64,000 nt of DNA, from contig JBEKVI010000017.1 in NCBI GenBank assembly GCA_049514215.1, forward strand, positions 1-64,000, given 5' to 3'. How positions within the stretch are numbered: position 1 is the stretch's first letter; each line of letters starts with the position of its first letter. The DNA is from BOG-994 sp049514215 (GTDB lineage: Bacteria; Pseudomonadota; Gammaproteobacteria; Burkholderiales; Burkholderiaceae_D). Below the pieces are notes generated by a model. That model saw only the letters and a program-made list of their open reading frames with translations, searched no databases and was not told the DNA's origin. A program made the translations under genes and the position numbers. Of the stretch, positions 8,092-16,789 are shown one piece after another.

Positions 8092-9437
8092 ACGGCTGCA
8101 GCGAGCTTTCGCAGACGCGCGCCGGCCGCAAGAAGGCCTGCGGCACACACTAAGAAGACCACGGCCACGACCGCCAGACCGGGCGCGAGACTGTGCGTGG
8201 CCGCCTGGACTTTTCCGATGGCAAGCGGTGTGAGCCAGCCTCCGACGAGTGCGCCGACGGAGCTGATGACCGCGATCGCCGCGGGTTTGGTCGCCACAGG
8301 CAAAAAGGTCTGCGGAATCGCCCAGAAGATTGCGAGCGAAGAATAGACGCCGACATTGGCCAGCATGAAGCCGAAGACCGCCATTGCCGCGCTCTCGGAG
8401 AGGGCCACAGTAGCAAATCCCCCGGCAGCCAGCAGCATGCAAGCCAGACAATGGTAGAGGCGCTCGGCCCGGCGATCCGATCGTCGACAAAGGAGGATCA
8501 TTCCGATCACACCCGAGAGCGGCGGTATCGCTGCGACCAGTCCGATTTGTCCCACCGGCACGCCGTGACTGCGCATGATCTGGGGCAGCCACGGGGCAAG
8601 GCACGCGTTGCCGCAGAAAACGCCGATATAGGCAAAGCAAAGCCAAAGCATGATGGGGTCGCGAAGCAGCTCGCGCATGGTGCCAAGGCCGTGGTGGACC
8701 TCCACCTGGCGCTCGCGACTGATTTGGTCGTCGAGCCACTTGCGTTCCGACTCGCTGAGCCACCGGGCTTCACTGGGCCGATTGGTGAGATAGAAAATGC
8801 CGAAAATACCCATTGCGACAGCCGGTATCCCTTCGAGCATGAAAAGCCACTTCCAACCGGGAATGCCGAAAGTCCCGTCCAGCTGGAGAATCGATCCGGA
8901 AATCAGGGAAGCACAAACGTAGGCAATCGGGATGGCATAGGAGAACGACGCGTTATAGCGTGCCCGATAGGCCGAAGGGATCCAGAAACTCAGGTAGAGG
9001 AAGACCCCGGGAGTGAGCCCTGCTTCCGCGGCTCCCAATAGGCCGCGCATGGAATAAAAGCCCATGGGTCCTGTGACGAATGCCATCGACATGGTGACCA
9101 CGCCGAAGAACAAGGCAATGCGTGTGAGCGTCACGCGTGCCCCAAATCGCGCGAGGATCAGATTGCTCGGGACCTCGAAGATCGCGTAGCCCAGAAACAA
9201 AACGCCCAGTCCCACGCTGTACATCTCCGCGCTCAGATGCAAGTCGCGGTTCATGGTCAATGCTGCGAAGCCGAGGTTGCCGCGGTCCAGCACGGAAATC
9301 AGGTAGAGGCCTGCGAGATACCACATAAGTCGGCGTCCGACCTTGCGCACGATCTGGCGGCCCCGGTCGTCATCCAGACCGGACTCTGGGGGAGCCTGCG
9401 AGGGGGCCAAGATCGCTTTGGAAATGCTGCTGGACAT
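8088..9437 (-). CDS. MFS transporter, anion:cation symporter type
   Basis: A 449-residue, 12-helix major facilitator with the ACS-family look of phthalate, tartrate and hydroxybenzoate permeases. It has YLISVLDRGNLGFAALTMNRDL in the first helix region, FEVPSNLIL, ARFGARVTLTRIALFFG, and RGLLGAAEAGLTPG at helix 4-5. The inner loop has the typical TNRPSEARWLSE stretch. It probably imports the aromatic or carboxylic acid consumed by the operon. The ATG at 9437 has GGAG at 9443-9446. A longer frame to 9530 would run through the probable promoter and is less likely. It is the first gene of the minus-strand run. Confidence 0.9.
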   Translation of the reverse strand: MSSSISKAILAPSQAPPESGLDDDRGRQIVRKVGRRLMWYLAGLYLISVLDRGNLGFAALTMNRDLHLSAEMYSVGLGVLFLGYAIFEVPSNLILARFGARVTLTRIALFFGVVTMSMAFVTGPMGFYSMRGLLGAAEAGLTPGVFLYLSFWIPSAYRARYNASFSYAIPIAYVCASLISGSILQLDGTFGIPGWKWLFMLEGIPAVAMGIFGIFYLTNRPSEARWLSESERKWLDDQISRERQVEVHHGLGTMRELLRDPIMLWLCFAYIGVFCGNACLAPWLPQIMRSHGVPVGQIGLVAAIPPLSGVIGMILLCRRSDRRAERLYHCLACMLLAAGGFATVALSESAAMAVFGFMLANVGVYSSLAIFWAIPQTFLPVATKPAAIAVISSVGALVGGWLTPLAIGKVQAATHSLAPGLAVVAVVFLVCAAGLLAAGARLRKLAAAV

Positions 9438-9519
9438 GAGGTCTCCGCTCGTGGTGCCATCCACGTGTCTTATGAAAGTCCGGCCAATGACGCCTTTTGG
9501 GCGGTGATTAGACCATGCT

Positions 9520-9563
9520 GTTGGGTCCAATCTGGTCCCACCAATTTCGTTATATCATATATT
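9520..9563. promoter_or_regulatory. GntR-type operator in the divergent promoter region
   Basis: TGGTCCCACCA at 9533-9543 is a second TGGTNNNACCA palindrome. It has the same CCAA-N-C lead and AATT tail as the one at 8053. It lies between the MFS gene (minus) and the VanA-like gene (plus). On the minus strand TATAAC (9548-9553) is a possible -10 just upstream of it. The plus-strand side (9551-9563) is equally AT-rich but has no clear -35. It could control both directions. Confidence 0.6.
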
Positions 9564-9716
9564 CGAATCTAGAAAATCAGGGCAATGTCGGGACTCCCGG
9601 GCGGGTTTGGATCGCGATGCCGACGGGCACCGCGCGCACGCCCGAGGCGATCGACGGGATTGTTCTGGCGACTCGCCGCGGGCCAATAACGGCGTCGGAT
9701 CAAAAGGAGGCAGGAA

Positions 9717-10784
9717 ATGTTCTTGAAAAACACCTGGTACGTCGCGGCCTGGGACTCCGAAGTGGCAGGGGAGCAGCTATTGGCGCGTCGGCTTCTGGGT
9801 CAGCCCATCGTTTTTTTTCGAGGGACGGATGGGACCGTGGCGGCGCTTGAAGACCGCTGCTGCCATCGTCTTGCGCCCCTGTCCCACGGTCAACTCGAGG
9901 GCAACTGCCTGCGATGCATGTACCACGGTCTGGTCTTCGACCGAGCAGGGCGCTGTGTTGAAGTCCCGGGTCAGGACCGGATCAGCGAGAAGCTCCGGGT
10001 CCGCAGCTATCCGGTCATCGAGCGGGATCACCTGGTCTGGATCTGGATGGGGGATCCTGCCCGCGCAGACGTGAGCCAGGTCTACGATTCGCACTGGCAC
10101 GATACCCAAGGTTGGCAGGCCGAGCGTGGCGGCTACATCCACTATGACGCCAACGCCGAGCTCATCGTCGACAACCTCTTGGATTTCTCACATCTTGCAT
10201 TCGTTCACAACAAGACCATTGGAACCCGAAAGCAAGGCGGCGTGAAGCCTGAAGTGGATGCTCTGGAGCAAGGGGTCCGCGTGCGGTTCACTACCCTCAA
10301 GGGTGCGGCACCGCCTTTCGCACGCCAGTTGAGCCGTCTCCCAGAGACGGTGGATCGCTTTAACTACTACACCTGGAGCATACCTGGGAACTACTTTGCC
10401 CAGGATTCCGTGATCGCCCCTGAAGGGGACGGCTATGAAAGCCAAAGCCCCCGCACCATGAAGCTGCATACGTTCATTGCCCTGACCCCGGAGACGCAGA
10501 CGTCGACGCATTACTTTTGGTCGACCGCGCACAACGAATTCGAAAGCGACGCTCCAGACGTGACCCGAAAGCTCACCCTGCAGGTCGCGGCCGCATTCGA
10601 CGAGGATCGCATCATCATCGAAGCCCAGCAGCGCTCGATCCTGGAGGCCGACGGACAGCCCATGATCGCGATCCCGGCTGACGCCACGTTGCTGCGCGTG
10701 CGCCGCCGACTGGCCGACATGCTCGCTGAGGAGCAGCGATCGCAGTCTCAAACGACCACCGCGGTTCACGAGAATCTGGCGTGA
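9717..10784 (+). CDS. VanA-like Rieske O-demethylase oxygenase
   Basis: A 355-residue Rieske non-haem iron oxygenase of the vanillate demethylase class. It starts MFLKNTWYVAAWDSEV, typical of VanA. The Rieske ligands are C48/H50 and C67/H70 (DRCCHRLAP, CMYHGLVFD). The iron site is DNLLDFSHLAFVH (H159, H164). Such enzymes remove O-methyl groups from methoxyaromatics and release formaldehyde, or hydroxylate related acids. GGAGG lies six to ten bases before the ATG. It overlaps the alcohol dehydrogenase start by four bases (GTGA). The electron donor is probably the reductase at 791-1753. VanA-like class is firm, exact substrate is not. Confidence 0.9.
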   Translation: MFLKNTWYVAAWDSEVAGEQLLARRLLGQPIVFFRGTDGTVAALEDRCCHRLAPLSHGQLEGNCLRCMYHGLVFDRAGRCVEVPGQDRISEKLRVRSYPVIERDHLVWIWMGDPARADVSQVYDSHWHDTQGWQAERGGYIHYDANAELIVDNLLDFSHLAFVHNKTIGTRKQGGVKPEVDALEQGVRVRFTTLKGAAPPFARQLSRLPETVDRFNYYTWSIPGNYFAQDSVIAPEGDGYESQSPRTMKLHTFIALTPETQTSTHYFWSTAHNEFESDAPDVTRKLTLQVAAAFDEDRIIIEAQQRSILEADGQPMIAIPADATLLRVRRRLADMLAEEQRSQSQTTTAVHENLA

Positions 10785-11836
10785 AAAGCTACGACATCGT
10801 CGAGTGGGGCAAGCCACTTCAGCTCGTCATCCGTGAAACGCCGACACCTCGCGGCCAAGAGGTTCGCGTTCGAATCACCGCCTGCGGGGTGTGTCACAGC
10901 GACCTGCATATTCGAGAGGGTGCGCTTGATCTGGGGAATGGACGCCGGGTCTCCTTCGAGAGCATCGGAGTCAGGCTTCCTTTTACGCTCGGGCACGAAA
11001 TCGTCGGTGTTGTCGACGCGGCGGGCCCCGCATCGGCCGCCCGGGTCGGAACAGCCTGCGTCGTCTATCCCTGGCACGGCTGCGGTGAATGCGAGCGCTG
11101 CGCGCGCGGCGACGAGCTGTCTTGTGAAGCCGGTCGCGCACTCGGTACGCGGCGACCCGGTGGCTACTCTGACTATGTCATGGTGCCTCACGAGCGTTAC
11201 CTGCTGGACTATGGCCGCCTTGAGCCCAGGCTCGCCGCGACGTGCGCATGCTCGGGACTGACGGCCTATAGCGCATGGCGGAAAATGCCCGCCCTCGATT
11301 CCACCGACACGGTCCTTTTGATCGGTGCGGGGGGACTGGGCCTATCGGCGCTCAGTCTCGCTAGAGAGCTTAGCCAAGCACGTGTGATCATGGCAGACGT
11401 GGACGCGAGTAAGCTTGAAAACGCGCGAAAATTGGGCGCCCAAGTGCTCGATCTCTCCCGGAACACGAGCGCCGAAGAACTGCGAACCCGGCTCGGGCAG
11501 GGGGTGCGCGGCGTGATTGACTTCGTCGGGACACCTGCCACGCTGGAATTTTCAATGAAAGTCATCGGGCGCGGCGGCACGGTGATCGTGGTGGGGCTTT
11601 TCGGAGGAGCAGTTACGCTTTCAACCGCGCTTTTGCCGATGCGCAATCTCACGCTGCGGGGATCTTACGTCGGCACGCTCGAGGAGATGAGAGAGCTTCT
11701 TTCACTGATGCAGAACAAGGGAACGCTTAACGTGCCGCTCGATAGTCACCCCATGTCGGAAATCAACGACGTTCTCGCCGATCTTGCCCAAGGACGTGTG
11801 ACCGGTCGAGCGATCGTCATCCCGGCCCCAGGCTGA
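10781..11836 (+). CDS. Zinc-dependent medium-chain alcohol dehydrogenase
   Basis: A 351-residue MDR-family dehydrogenase. It has the catalytic zinc ligand in CGVCHSD (C38), GHEIVGV with its His-Glu pair, and a structural-zinc cysteine cluster (GCGECERCARGDELSC). The Rossmann loop is GAGGLGLSALSLA with an acidic residue after it (ADVDASK), so NAD is the likely cofactor. It starts with GTG overlapping the stop of the VanA-like gene, so the two are translationally coupled. The substrate may be an aryl alcohol, or formaldehyde-derived given the demethylase upstream; this is inferred from context. Confidence 0.88.
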   Translation: MKSYDIVEWGKPLQLVIRETPTPRGQEVRVRITACGVCHSDLHIREGALDLGNGRRVSFESIGVRLPFTLGHEIVGVVDAAGPASAARVGTACVVYPWHGCGECERCARGDELSCEAGRALGTRRPGGYSDYVMVPHERYLLDYGRLEPRLAATCACSGLTAYSAWRKMPALDSTDTVLLIGAGGLGLSALSLARELSQARVIMADVDASKLENARKLGAQVLDLSRNTSAEELRTRLGQGVRGVIDFVGTPATLEFSMKVIGRGGTVIVVGLFGGAVTLSTALLPMRNLTLRGSYVGTLEEMRELLSLMQNKGTLNVPLDSHPMSEINDVLADLAQGRVTGRAIVIPAPG

Positions 11837-12112
11837 TCTCCGACCATGCCGCAAATGCGTCAAAATAGTGAGACCAGACTCCCGGGGATGAGATGCGTTC
11901 GACCAGCTGCGGCAGTGCTTGGCACCGCGCCGAAGTTCTCGGGCAGTTGCCAAATGGACGCTGGCCGTCGTGGGACACTAAGCCCGGCGAACAGGAAGCA
12001 GCAACAAGCCCCGTCGCAGGCGGCAATTTAATGATGCGTCGTTCAGCCGTCCCTGGCGGAACCCGCCCGGGAGCAGGACTGCGCGACGCGCTCGCTCAAA
12101 AAGGGAATCCCC

Positions 12113-12541
12113 ATGGCTCAGCCACAAACTCGCTACGCTGGAGGCTGCCTTTGCGGTGCGTTGCGTTATGAAGCCTTCGCCGAACCCCTCTTCATGGGGC
12201 ATTGTTACTGTACGGATTGCCAGAAGGCCTCTGGATCCGGATTCATGCCCTTCATGGGCTTTGCGCGCGGCGCCTTGCGATTTACCGGCGAGGTGCGTGG
12301 ACATGTATCGAAGGCGGCCAACGGCGGACAGGCGAGACGAAACTTCTGCCCCAGTTGTGGCAGCCTGGTTTTTGGCGGCGAACCGGAGAGCTCTCAGGCG
12401 TTAAATATCTATGCAGGCTCGCTCGATGACTCCACGTCTTTTCAACCCAGCATCGCCATTTTCGCGAGCTCTCGTCCGCATTGGGCGTTGATCCCCCCTG
12501 GGCTGACGACATTCGAACGCATGCCCGAAGATTCGCGATAG
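12113..12541 (+). CDS. GFA-family (glutathione-dependent formaldehyde-activating) protein
   Basis: A 142-residue zinc protein of the GFA/CENP-V fold. The two zinc sites are seen as GGCLCGALRY, GHCYCTDCQKASGSGF and FCPSCGSLVFGG. Some members add formaldehyde to glutathione, but many do not, so the function is not certain. Its place after a VanA-like demethylase and an alcohol dehydrogenase makes a role in handling demethylation-derived formaldehyde attractive. The 276-base gap before it shows no clear promoter, and the next gene on the right is a kinase unrelated to the pathway. Confidence 0.85.
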   Translation: MAQPQTRYAGGCLCGALRYEAFAEPLFMGHCYCTDCQKASGSGFMPFMGFARGALRFTGEVRGHVSKAANGGQARRNFCPSCGSLVFGGEPESSQALNIYAGSLDDSTSFQPSIAIFASSRPHWALIPPGLTTFERMPEDSR

Positions 12542-12887
12542 AAGACTAAGCCTTCACCCAGGGCATCCTGGACAAGGATGCGCCGCATCCAGAAAGCCTA
12601 AGCCAGTACGCGCTGCGAGCCCCTCCAGAGGGCACGGGATTTGCTCAGTTCTGCTTATGGGCTTGATTGGAACGCTCTTTGCGACTCTCATGCACAGCTA
12701 AAGCGTCTACCACGGCTGGTCGACAGAAAAAGCAGACCGCGCCCTGGGACGCTCGGATGGCTCGTGCGCCGAAGAAACCTCTCCCGGGACTCGGGAGGCT
12801 GGTTCACTTCGGCGCGGGCTAGAATGAAACCGTAGCTTCCCCCGCGGTGCCACTATCCAAGACCGCCGAGAAGGTCAAGCGCTTATC
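12542..12887. other. Intergenic stretch with a nested hairpin
   Basis: No gene is supported in these 346 bases before the kinase. The one feature seen is a nested stem-loop at 12766-12815. Its outer arms GCGCCGAAG (12766-12774) and CTTCGGCGC (12807-12815) pair perfectly over nine bases. The inner arms CTCCCG (12781-12786) and CGGGAG (12792-12797) close a five-base loop. There is no T-run, so it is not a standard terminator. It may be a structured leader of the kinase mRNA. I could not match it to a riboswitch class. Confidence 0.45.
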
Positions 12888-15815
12888 TTGAGCGAACCAA
12901 AAAACCACGGACTCGCCTTTCTAATCGGGGGCGGTCAGCTCGGCAGACTGATCGCCGAACACGATTGGAGCCGAACTCACCTCGGGTCCATTGAGAAGTG
13001 GGCGCCGCACGTCAAGGTGGCCACTGCCATCATGCTGCGCTCACGCGTTCCCATCGTCATGCTCTGGGGCGAACCCGGGGTCATGATCTACAACGATGCC
13101 TACTCGGTCTTTGCAGGCGCACGGCACCCACAACTTCTGGGTGCCGATGTGCGCGAAGGCTGGCATGAGGTCGCCGATTTCAACGATAACGTCATGAAGG
13201 TTGGATTGACCGGGCACACCCTCAGTTACCAAGATCAGGAACTCACCCTGCGACGCAACGGGCGGGACGAACAGGTCTGGATGAATCTGGATTACTCCCC
13301 GCTTTTAGACGAACAAGGGGAACCGGCCGGGGTCATGGCGATCGTTGTGGAAACCAGCGCCAAAGTTCTGGCCGAGCGGAGGCTTAGCGGAGAGCGGGAA
13401 AGACTTTCCAAGCTGTTCGAACAAGGACCAAGCTTCATGGCCATGCTTCACGGCCCCGAGCACAGGTTCGAGCTTGCCAACCGCAGCTATAAGCGGCTGG
13501 TCGGGGATCGCGCGCTCATCGGCCGGACCGTCGCAGAAGCGCTACCCGAGGCGGCGGCCCAAGGCTATGTCGCGTTGCTCGATCAGGTCTTTCGCAGCGG
13601 AGAGACGTTTAGCGCCCACGGTGCGAAATATGCCGTCCAGCTCGATCAGGAAGGACCGGTCAGCATGCGCTACGTTGACTTCGTCTATCAACCCATCCGG
13701 GGAGAATCCGGGCAGGTCACCGATATCTTCGTGGAGGGAGTCGAGGTTACCGCCCGGATCGAGGCCGAAGCACGGCGCGAGGCCCTAGTCCAGCTGACCG
13801 ACCGCTTGCGAGAGGCGCAGGGACCCGAGGCGGCCGGTTTTGCGGCGGCGCAGCTTTTGGGCGAGATTCTCAATGCCAGCCGGGTAGGGTATGCCACGAT
13901 CGACCCAGACTCCGAAACATTGCATGTCGACCGGGATTGGAATGCGCCCGGCGTCGAGACCCTTGCCGGCAATCTTCGGCTTCGGGACTACGGTTCCTTC
14001 ATCGATAGCCTAAAGCGCAACGAATTCATCAGTATTACAGACGTCAGGACCGATCCTAGGACCGCTCAGGCGGCCCACATGCTCGAACGCCGCAGTGCCC
14101 GGGCGTTCGTCAATGTACCCGTCGTCGAGCAGGGTCGACTGGTCGCAGTGCTCTATGTCAATCATGCGTCTCCCCGGGAGTGGTCGAAAGAAGATCTCGC
14201 TTTCGTGCGAGAGGTCGCAAATCGAACCCGGATGGCTGTCGAAAGGGTCAAGGGCGAAGCGGCACAGCGCGCGGCGGAGCGGGCGAGGGAAGATGCCGTG
14301 GCTGCCGCCAACTCGATCGACCGCCAGTTTCGCGCGCTGGTTACGGCGAGTTCCGACGTCGTCTATCGGATGAACGCCGACTGGAGCGAAATGGATTATC
14401 TCCAGGGTCGCGATTTTGTAAGCGACACGCAGGCGCCCTCCGTGTCCTGGCTTGGCAACTCCATTCCCGAAATTGAGCACGGGCGGGTGATGGCGGCGGT
14501 TTCGGAGGCGATTCGAACCCGAAGTGTGTTCGAACTCGAGCACCAAATCATTCGCGCGGATGGGACGATTGGTTGGACGTTCTCTCGCGCCATTCCCATC
14601 TTCGATGCGCACGGCGAGATCGTCGAATGGTTCGGAGCGGCGAGCGACGTGACCCGACGCAAAGTGGCCGAGCAGGAGCTCCAGCAAAGCGAAGAGCGTT
14701 TGCGGGAGGCTGATCGCAGAAAGGACGAGTTCCTCGCGATCCTTGCCCACGAATTGCGAAACCCTCTCGCACCGATCCGTAACGCGGTCAGTTTGCTCGC
14801 CACTTTGGACAAGCGCGAACAGCTCGATAAGCTCAGCAATATGCTGGATCGGCAAGTCAGCCATATGGTGCGTCTGGTCGATGACCTGCTCGAGGTCTCG
14901 CGGATCAGCCGCGGTCAGATTGCCCTGCGCGAAGAGATCGTGAACATTCGGAGCGTGCTCGACGCCGCCGTGGAGAGCAGTCGCCCGCTCATCGAACAAG
15001 CTCGACACCGACTGACCGTCGAAGAACCGCAGGGGTCGCTCTGGGTACGTGGCGATGCCGTGCGCCTAAGCCAGGTATTCGTAAACCTCCTCAACAACGC
15101 AGCCCGGTATACCGACCCTGGGGGTGAGATCGCACTGTCTTTTGCCGAGGAAGAAGGCGAAGTGGTGATCCAGGTCGAGGATACGGGTACGGGTATTTCC
15201 GAAGAACAGCTGCCTCGGATCTTCGAGATGTTTGCTCAAGCGGATGGGGGCCACGCCCGCGCCCATGGGGGGCTGGGCATTGGCCTGGGTCTATCGAAGC
15301 GCTTAGTCGAGATGCACGGCGGCACCATCTCTGCGGCCAGCGCTGGTCGAGGTCACGGCAGTCGCTTTACTGTCAGATTGCCGGTCATCGCTACCGCACC
15401 GGATGAGGCGATCTCCGTCGCCGCTAAATCCTCGCGAATGTCCGAAAATAGGATCCTCGTCGTCGACGACAACGAGGACGCAGCCGATTCGACCGCAATG
15501 CTGCTGTCCATGCTCGGGGCTCAGGTGAGGGTAGCCTATGACGGCGCCACCGCGATGAATCACGTTCACGGGTGGGCGCCCACCGTGGTCCTGTTGGATC
15601 TTGGTATGCCGAACATGGATGGCTACGAACTGGCGCGCCGGATCCGCGCCGCGAGTGCCTCGCCGGTTCCCTTGATGGCGGCGCTCACGGGATGGGGACA
15701 GGAACAGGATCGCGCGCGCAGCCAGGCCTCCGGCTTCGACCTGCATCTCGTCAAACCAATGAGAATCGATGACCTCGAACGCTTACTTTCCGCCGCAAAA
15801 AATAGATTATTATAA
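12888..15815 (+). CDS. Hybrid histidine kinase, PAS-PAS-GAF-PAS-HisKA-HATPase-REC
   Basis: A 975-residue cytoplasmic sensor kinase without membrane segments. Residues about 10-160 form the PAS-like domain often found in soluble hybrid kinases (HDWSRTHLGSIEKWAPHVK). A second PAS (165-290), a GAF (300-455) and a third PAS (480-595) follow. HisKA has AHELRNPLAPIRN with the phospho-accepting His near 621. The ATP domain shows NLLNNAARYTDPGG, EDTGTGISEEQLPRIFE and GGLGIGLGLSKRL. The C-terminal receiver has VVDDNEDA and its phospho-Asp near 904 (LLDLGMPNMDG). It starts with TTG, needed to keep the N-terminal PAS. No output regulator is adjacent. Confidence 0.92.
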   Translation: MSEPKNHGLAFLIGGGQLGRLIAEHDWSRTHLGSIEKWAPHVKVATAIMLRSRVPIVMLWGEPGVMIYNDAYSVFAGARHPQLLGADVREGWHEVADFNDNVMKVGLTGHTLSYQDQELTLRRNGRDEQVWMNLDYSPLLDEQGEPAGVMAIVVETSAKVLAERRLSGERERLSKLFEQGPSFMAMLHGPEHRFELANRSYKRLVGDRALIGRTVAEALPEAAAQGYVALLDQVFRSGETFSAHGAKYAVQLDQEGPVSMRYVDFVYQPIRGESGQVTDIFVEGVEVTARIEAEARREALVQLTDRLREAQGPEAAGFAAAQLLGEILNASRVGYATIDPDSETLHVDRDWNAPGVETLAGNLRLRDYGSFIDSLKRNEFISITDVRTDPRTAQAAHMLERRSARAFVNVPVVEQGRLVAVLYVNHASPREWSKEDLAFVREVANRTRMAVERVKGEAAQRAAERAREDAVAAANSIDRQFRALVTASSDVVYRMNADWSEMDYLQGRDFVSDTQAPSVSWLGNSIPEIEHGRVMAAVSEAIRTRSVFELEHQIIRADGTIGWTFSRAIPIFDAHGEIVEWFGAASDVTRRKVAEQELQQSEERLREADRRKDEFLAILAHELRNPLAPIRNAVSLLATLDKREQLDKLSNMLDRQVSHMVRLVDDLLEVSRISRGQIALREEIVNIRSVLDAAVESSRPLIEQARHRLTVEEPQGSLWVRGDAVRLSQVFVNLLNNAARYTDPGGEIALSFAEEEGEVVIQVEDTGTGISEEQLPRIFEMFAQADGGHARAHGGLGIGLGLSKRLVEMHGGTISAASAGRGHGSRFTVRLPVIATAPDEAISVAAKSSRMSENRILVVDDNEDAADSTAMLLSMLGAQVRVAYDGATAMNHVHGWAPTVVLLDLGMPNMDGYELARRIRAASASPVPLMAALTGWGQEQDRARSQASGFDLHLVKPMRIDDLERLLSAAKNRLL

Positions 15816-16000
15816 TAATATCAATACTTTGAGCGTTCTATCTCATGTTCTTTGTTAGGATCGGGTCGCCCGGAAATCTGCCGGCTGCCTAGCCCCCCAG
15901 CAGGACTCGGGGGCGATAAACCGGGGTCGCCAAGGGGTGGCTTACGGCTGGGAGAGTCCGAGGCTGTGTCAGGGGAGCAGGGGGCGCAGCGGTCCGACGG

Positions 16001-16747
16001 CTACAGCGCAGTTTTTCCGCCATTGACACCCACGATTTGGCCGGTGAGAAATTCAGCTTTGCCGGACGCCAAGAATACAATGGTCTGGGCGATTTCCTCG
16101 GGTGTTCCCACGCGCTTGGCGGGCACACCGGCGATGAGACCGGCCTTACGTTCAGCACTACCGGTGAAGCGATCGAGCATCTCGGTTTCGATGGGGCCTG
16201 GGGCCACCGCGTTCACACGAACGCCCAGCGCTGCGCCCTCGAGCGCAGCCGACTTGGTCAGCCCCTCGACCGCGTGCTTGCTCGCCACGTACATGGAGGC
16301 ACCCGCCGCACCTCGACTGCCCATCGTGGACGAGAGATTGACGATGCTGCCTTTGCCCTGGGTCAGCATCACTCGCATCTCGTGTTTTAGGCTCAAGATG
16401 GTGCCAAGCACGTTCGTATCAAATGTTTCCGCATAGGATTCTGCCGTTTGGTCCGTGAGCGGGCCGGGCCGACCCTCGGTTCCGGCGTTATTCACCGCAA
16501 CGTCCAGTCGACCAAAGCGGGCAACGGCCGCGTCGACGAGGCCGCGGACGTCCTCTTCGCGTCGGACGTCGGCACGGATGAATTCGGCCTCGGCGCCGAG
16601 GCCGCGGATTTCAGCGGCCAGCGCCTGACCGGGTTGTTCGCGCCGGCCCGATACGACCAGGCGCGCGCCTTCACGAGCGAACGCCAAGGCCGTGGCGCGG
16701 CCGATACCAGTGATGGCGCCAGTGATGAGGACAACGGGTTTAGACAT
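16001..16747 (-). CDS. SDR-family oxidoreductase
   Basis: A 248-residue classical short-chain dehydrogenase. It has the cofactor loop TGAITGIGRATALAF, the NNAGTEG motif, active-site Ser in NLSSTMGSRG, and YVASKHAVEGLTKS with the Tyr-x3-Lys pair. PGPIETEM and a C-terminal GGKTAL tail complete the fold. The basic SGRREQPG after the second strand suggests NADPH. AGGAG lies just before the ATG. It is 42 bases downstream of a second SDR transcribed the same way, opposite a LysR regulator, so the pair probably forms a LysR-controlled unit. Substrate unknown. Confidence 0.9.
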   Translation of the reverse strand: MSKPVVLITGAITGIGRATALAFAREGARLVVSGRREQPGQALAAEIRGLGAEAEFIRADVRREEDVRGLVDAAVARFGRLDVAVNNAGTEGRPGPLTDQTAESYAETFDTNVLGTILSLKHEMRVMLTQGKGSIVNLSSTMGSRGAAGASMYVASKHAVEGLTKSAALEGAALGVRVNAVAPGPIETEMLDRFTGSAERKAGLIAGVPAKRVGTPEEIAQTIVFLASGKAEFLTGQIVGVNGGKTAL

Positions 16748-16789
16748 TGGAAACTCCTGGTTGAGGCTTTCTAGAAAGGCAGACCGAGT

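Noticed and set aside
12641..12835. Short plus-strand frame upstream of the hybrid kinase
   Set aside because: No ribosome-binding site or family match, and it runs through the nested hairpin.
15806..15819. Perfect 14-base AT palindrome at the end of the hybrid kinase gene
   Set aside because: It is simple ATT/AAT repetition overlapping the stop codon; no arms with GC pairs, so neither terminator nor operator is supported.
15860..16000. Possible riboswitch-like G/C-rich leader between the kinase and SDR genes
   Set aside because: I could not fit it to cobalamin or other known classes and no stable conserved core was found.
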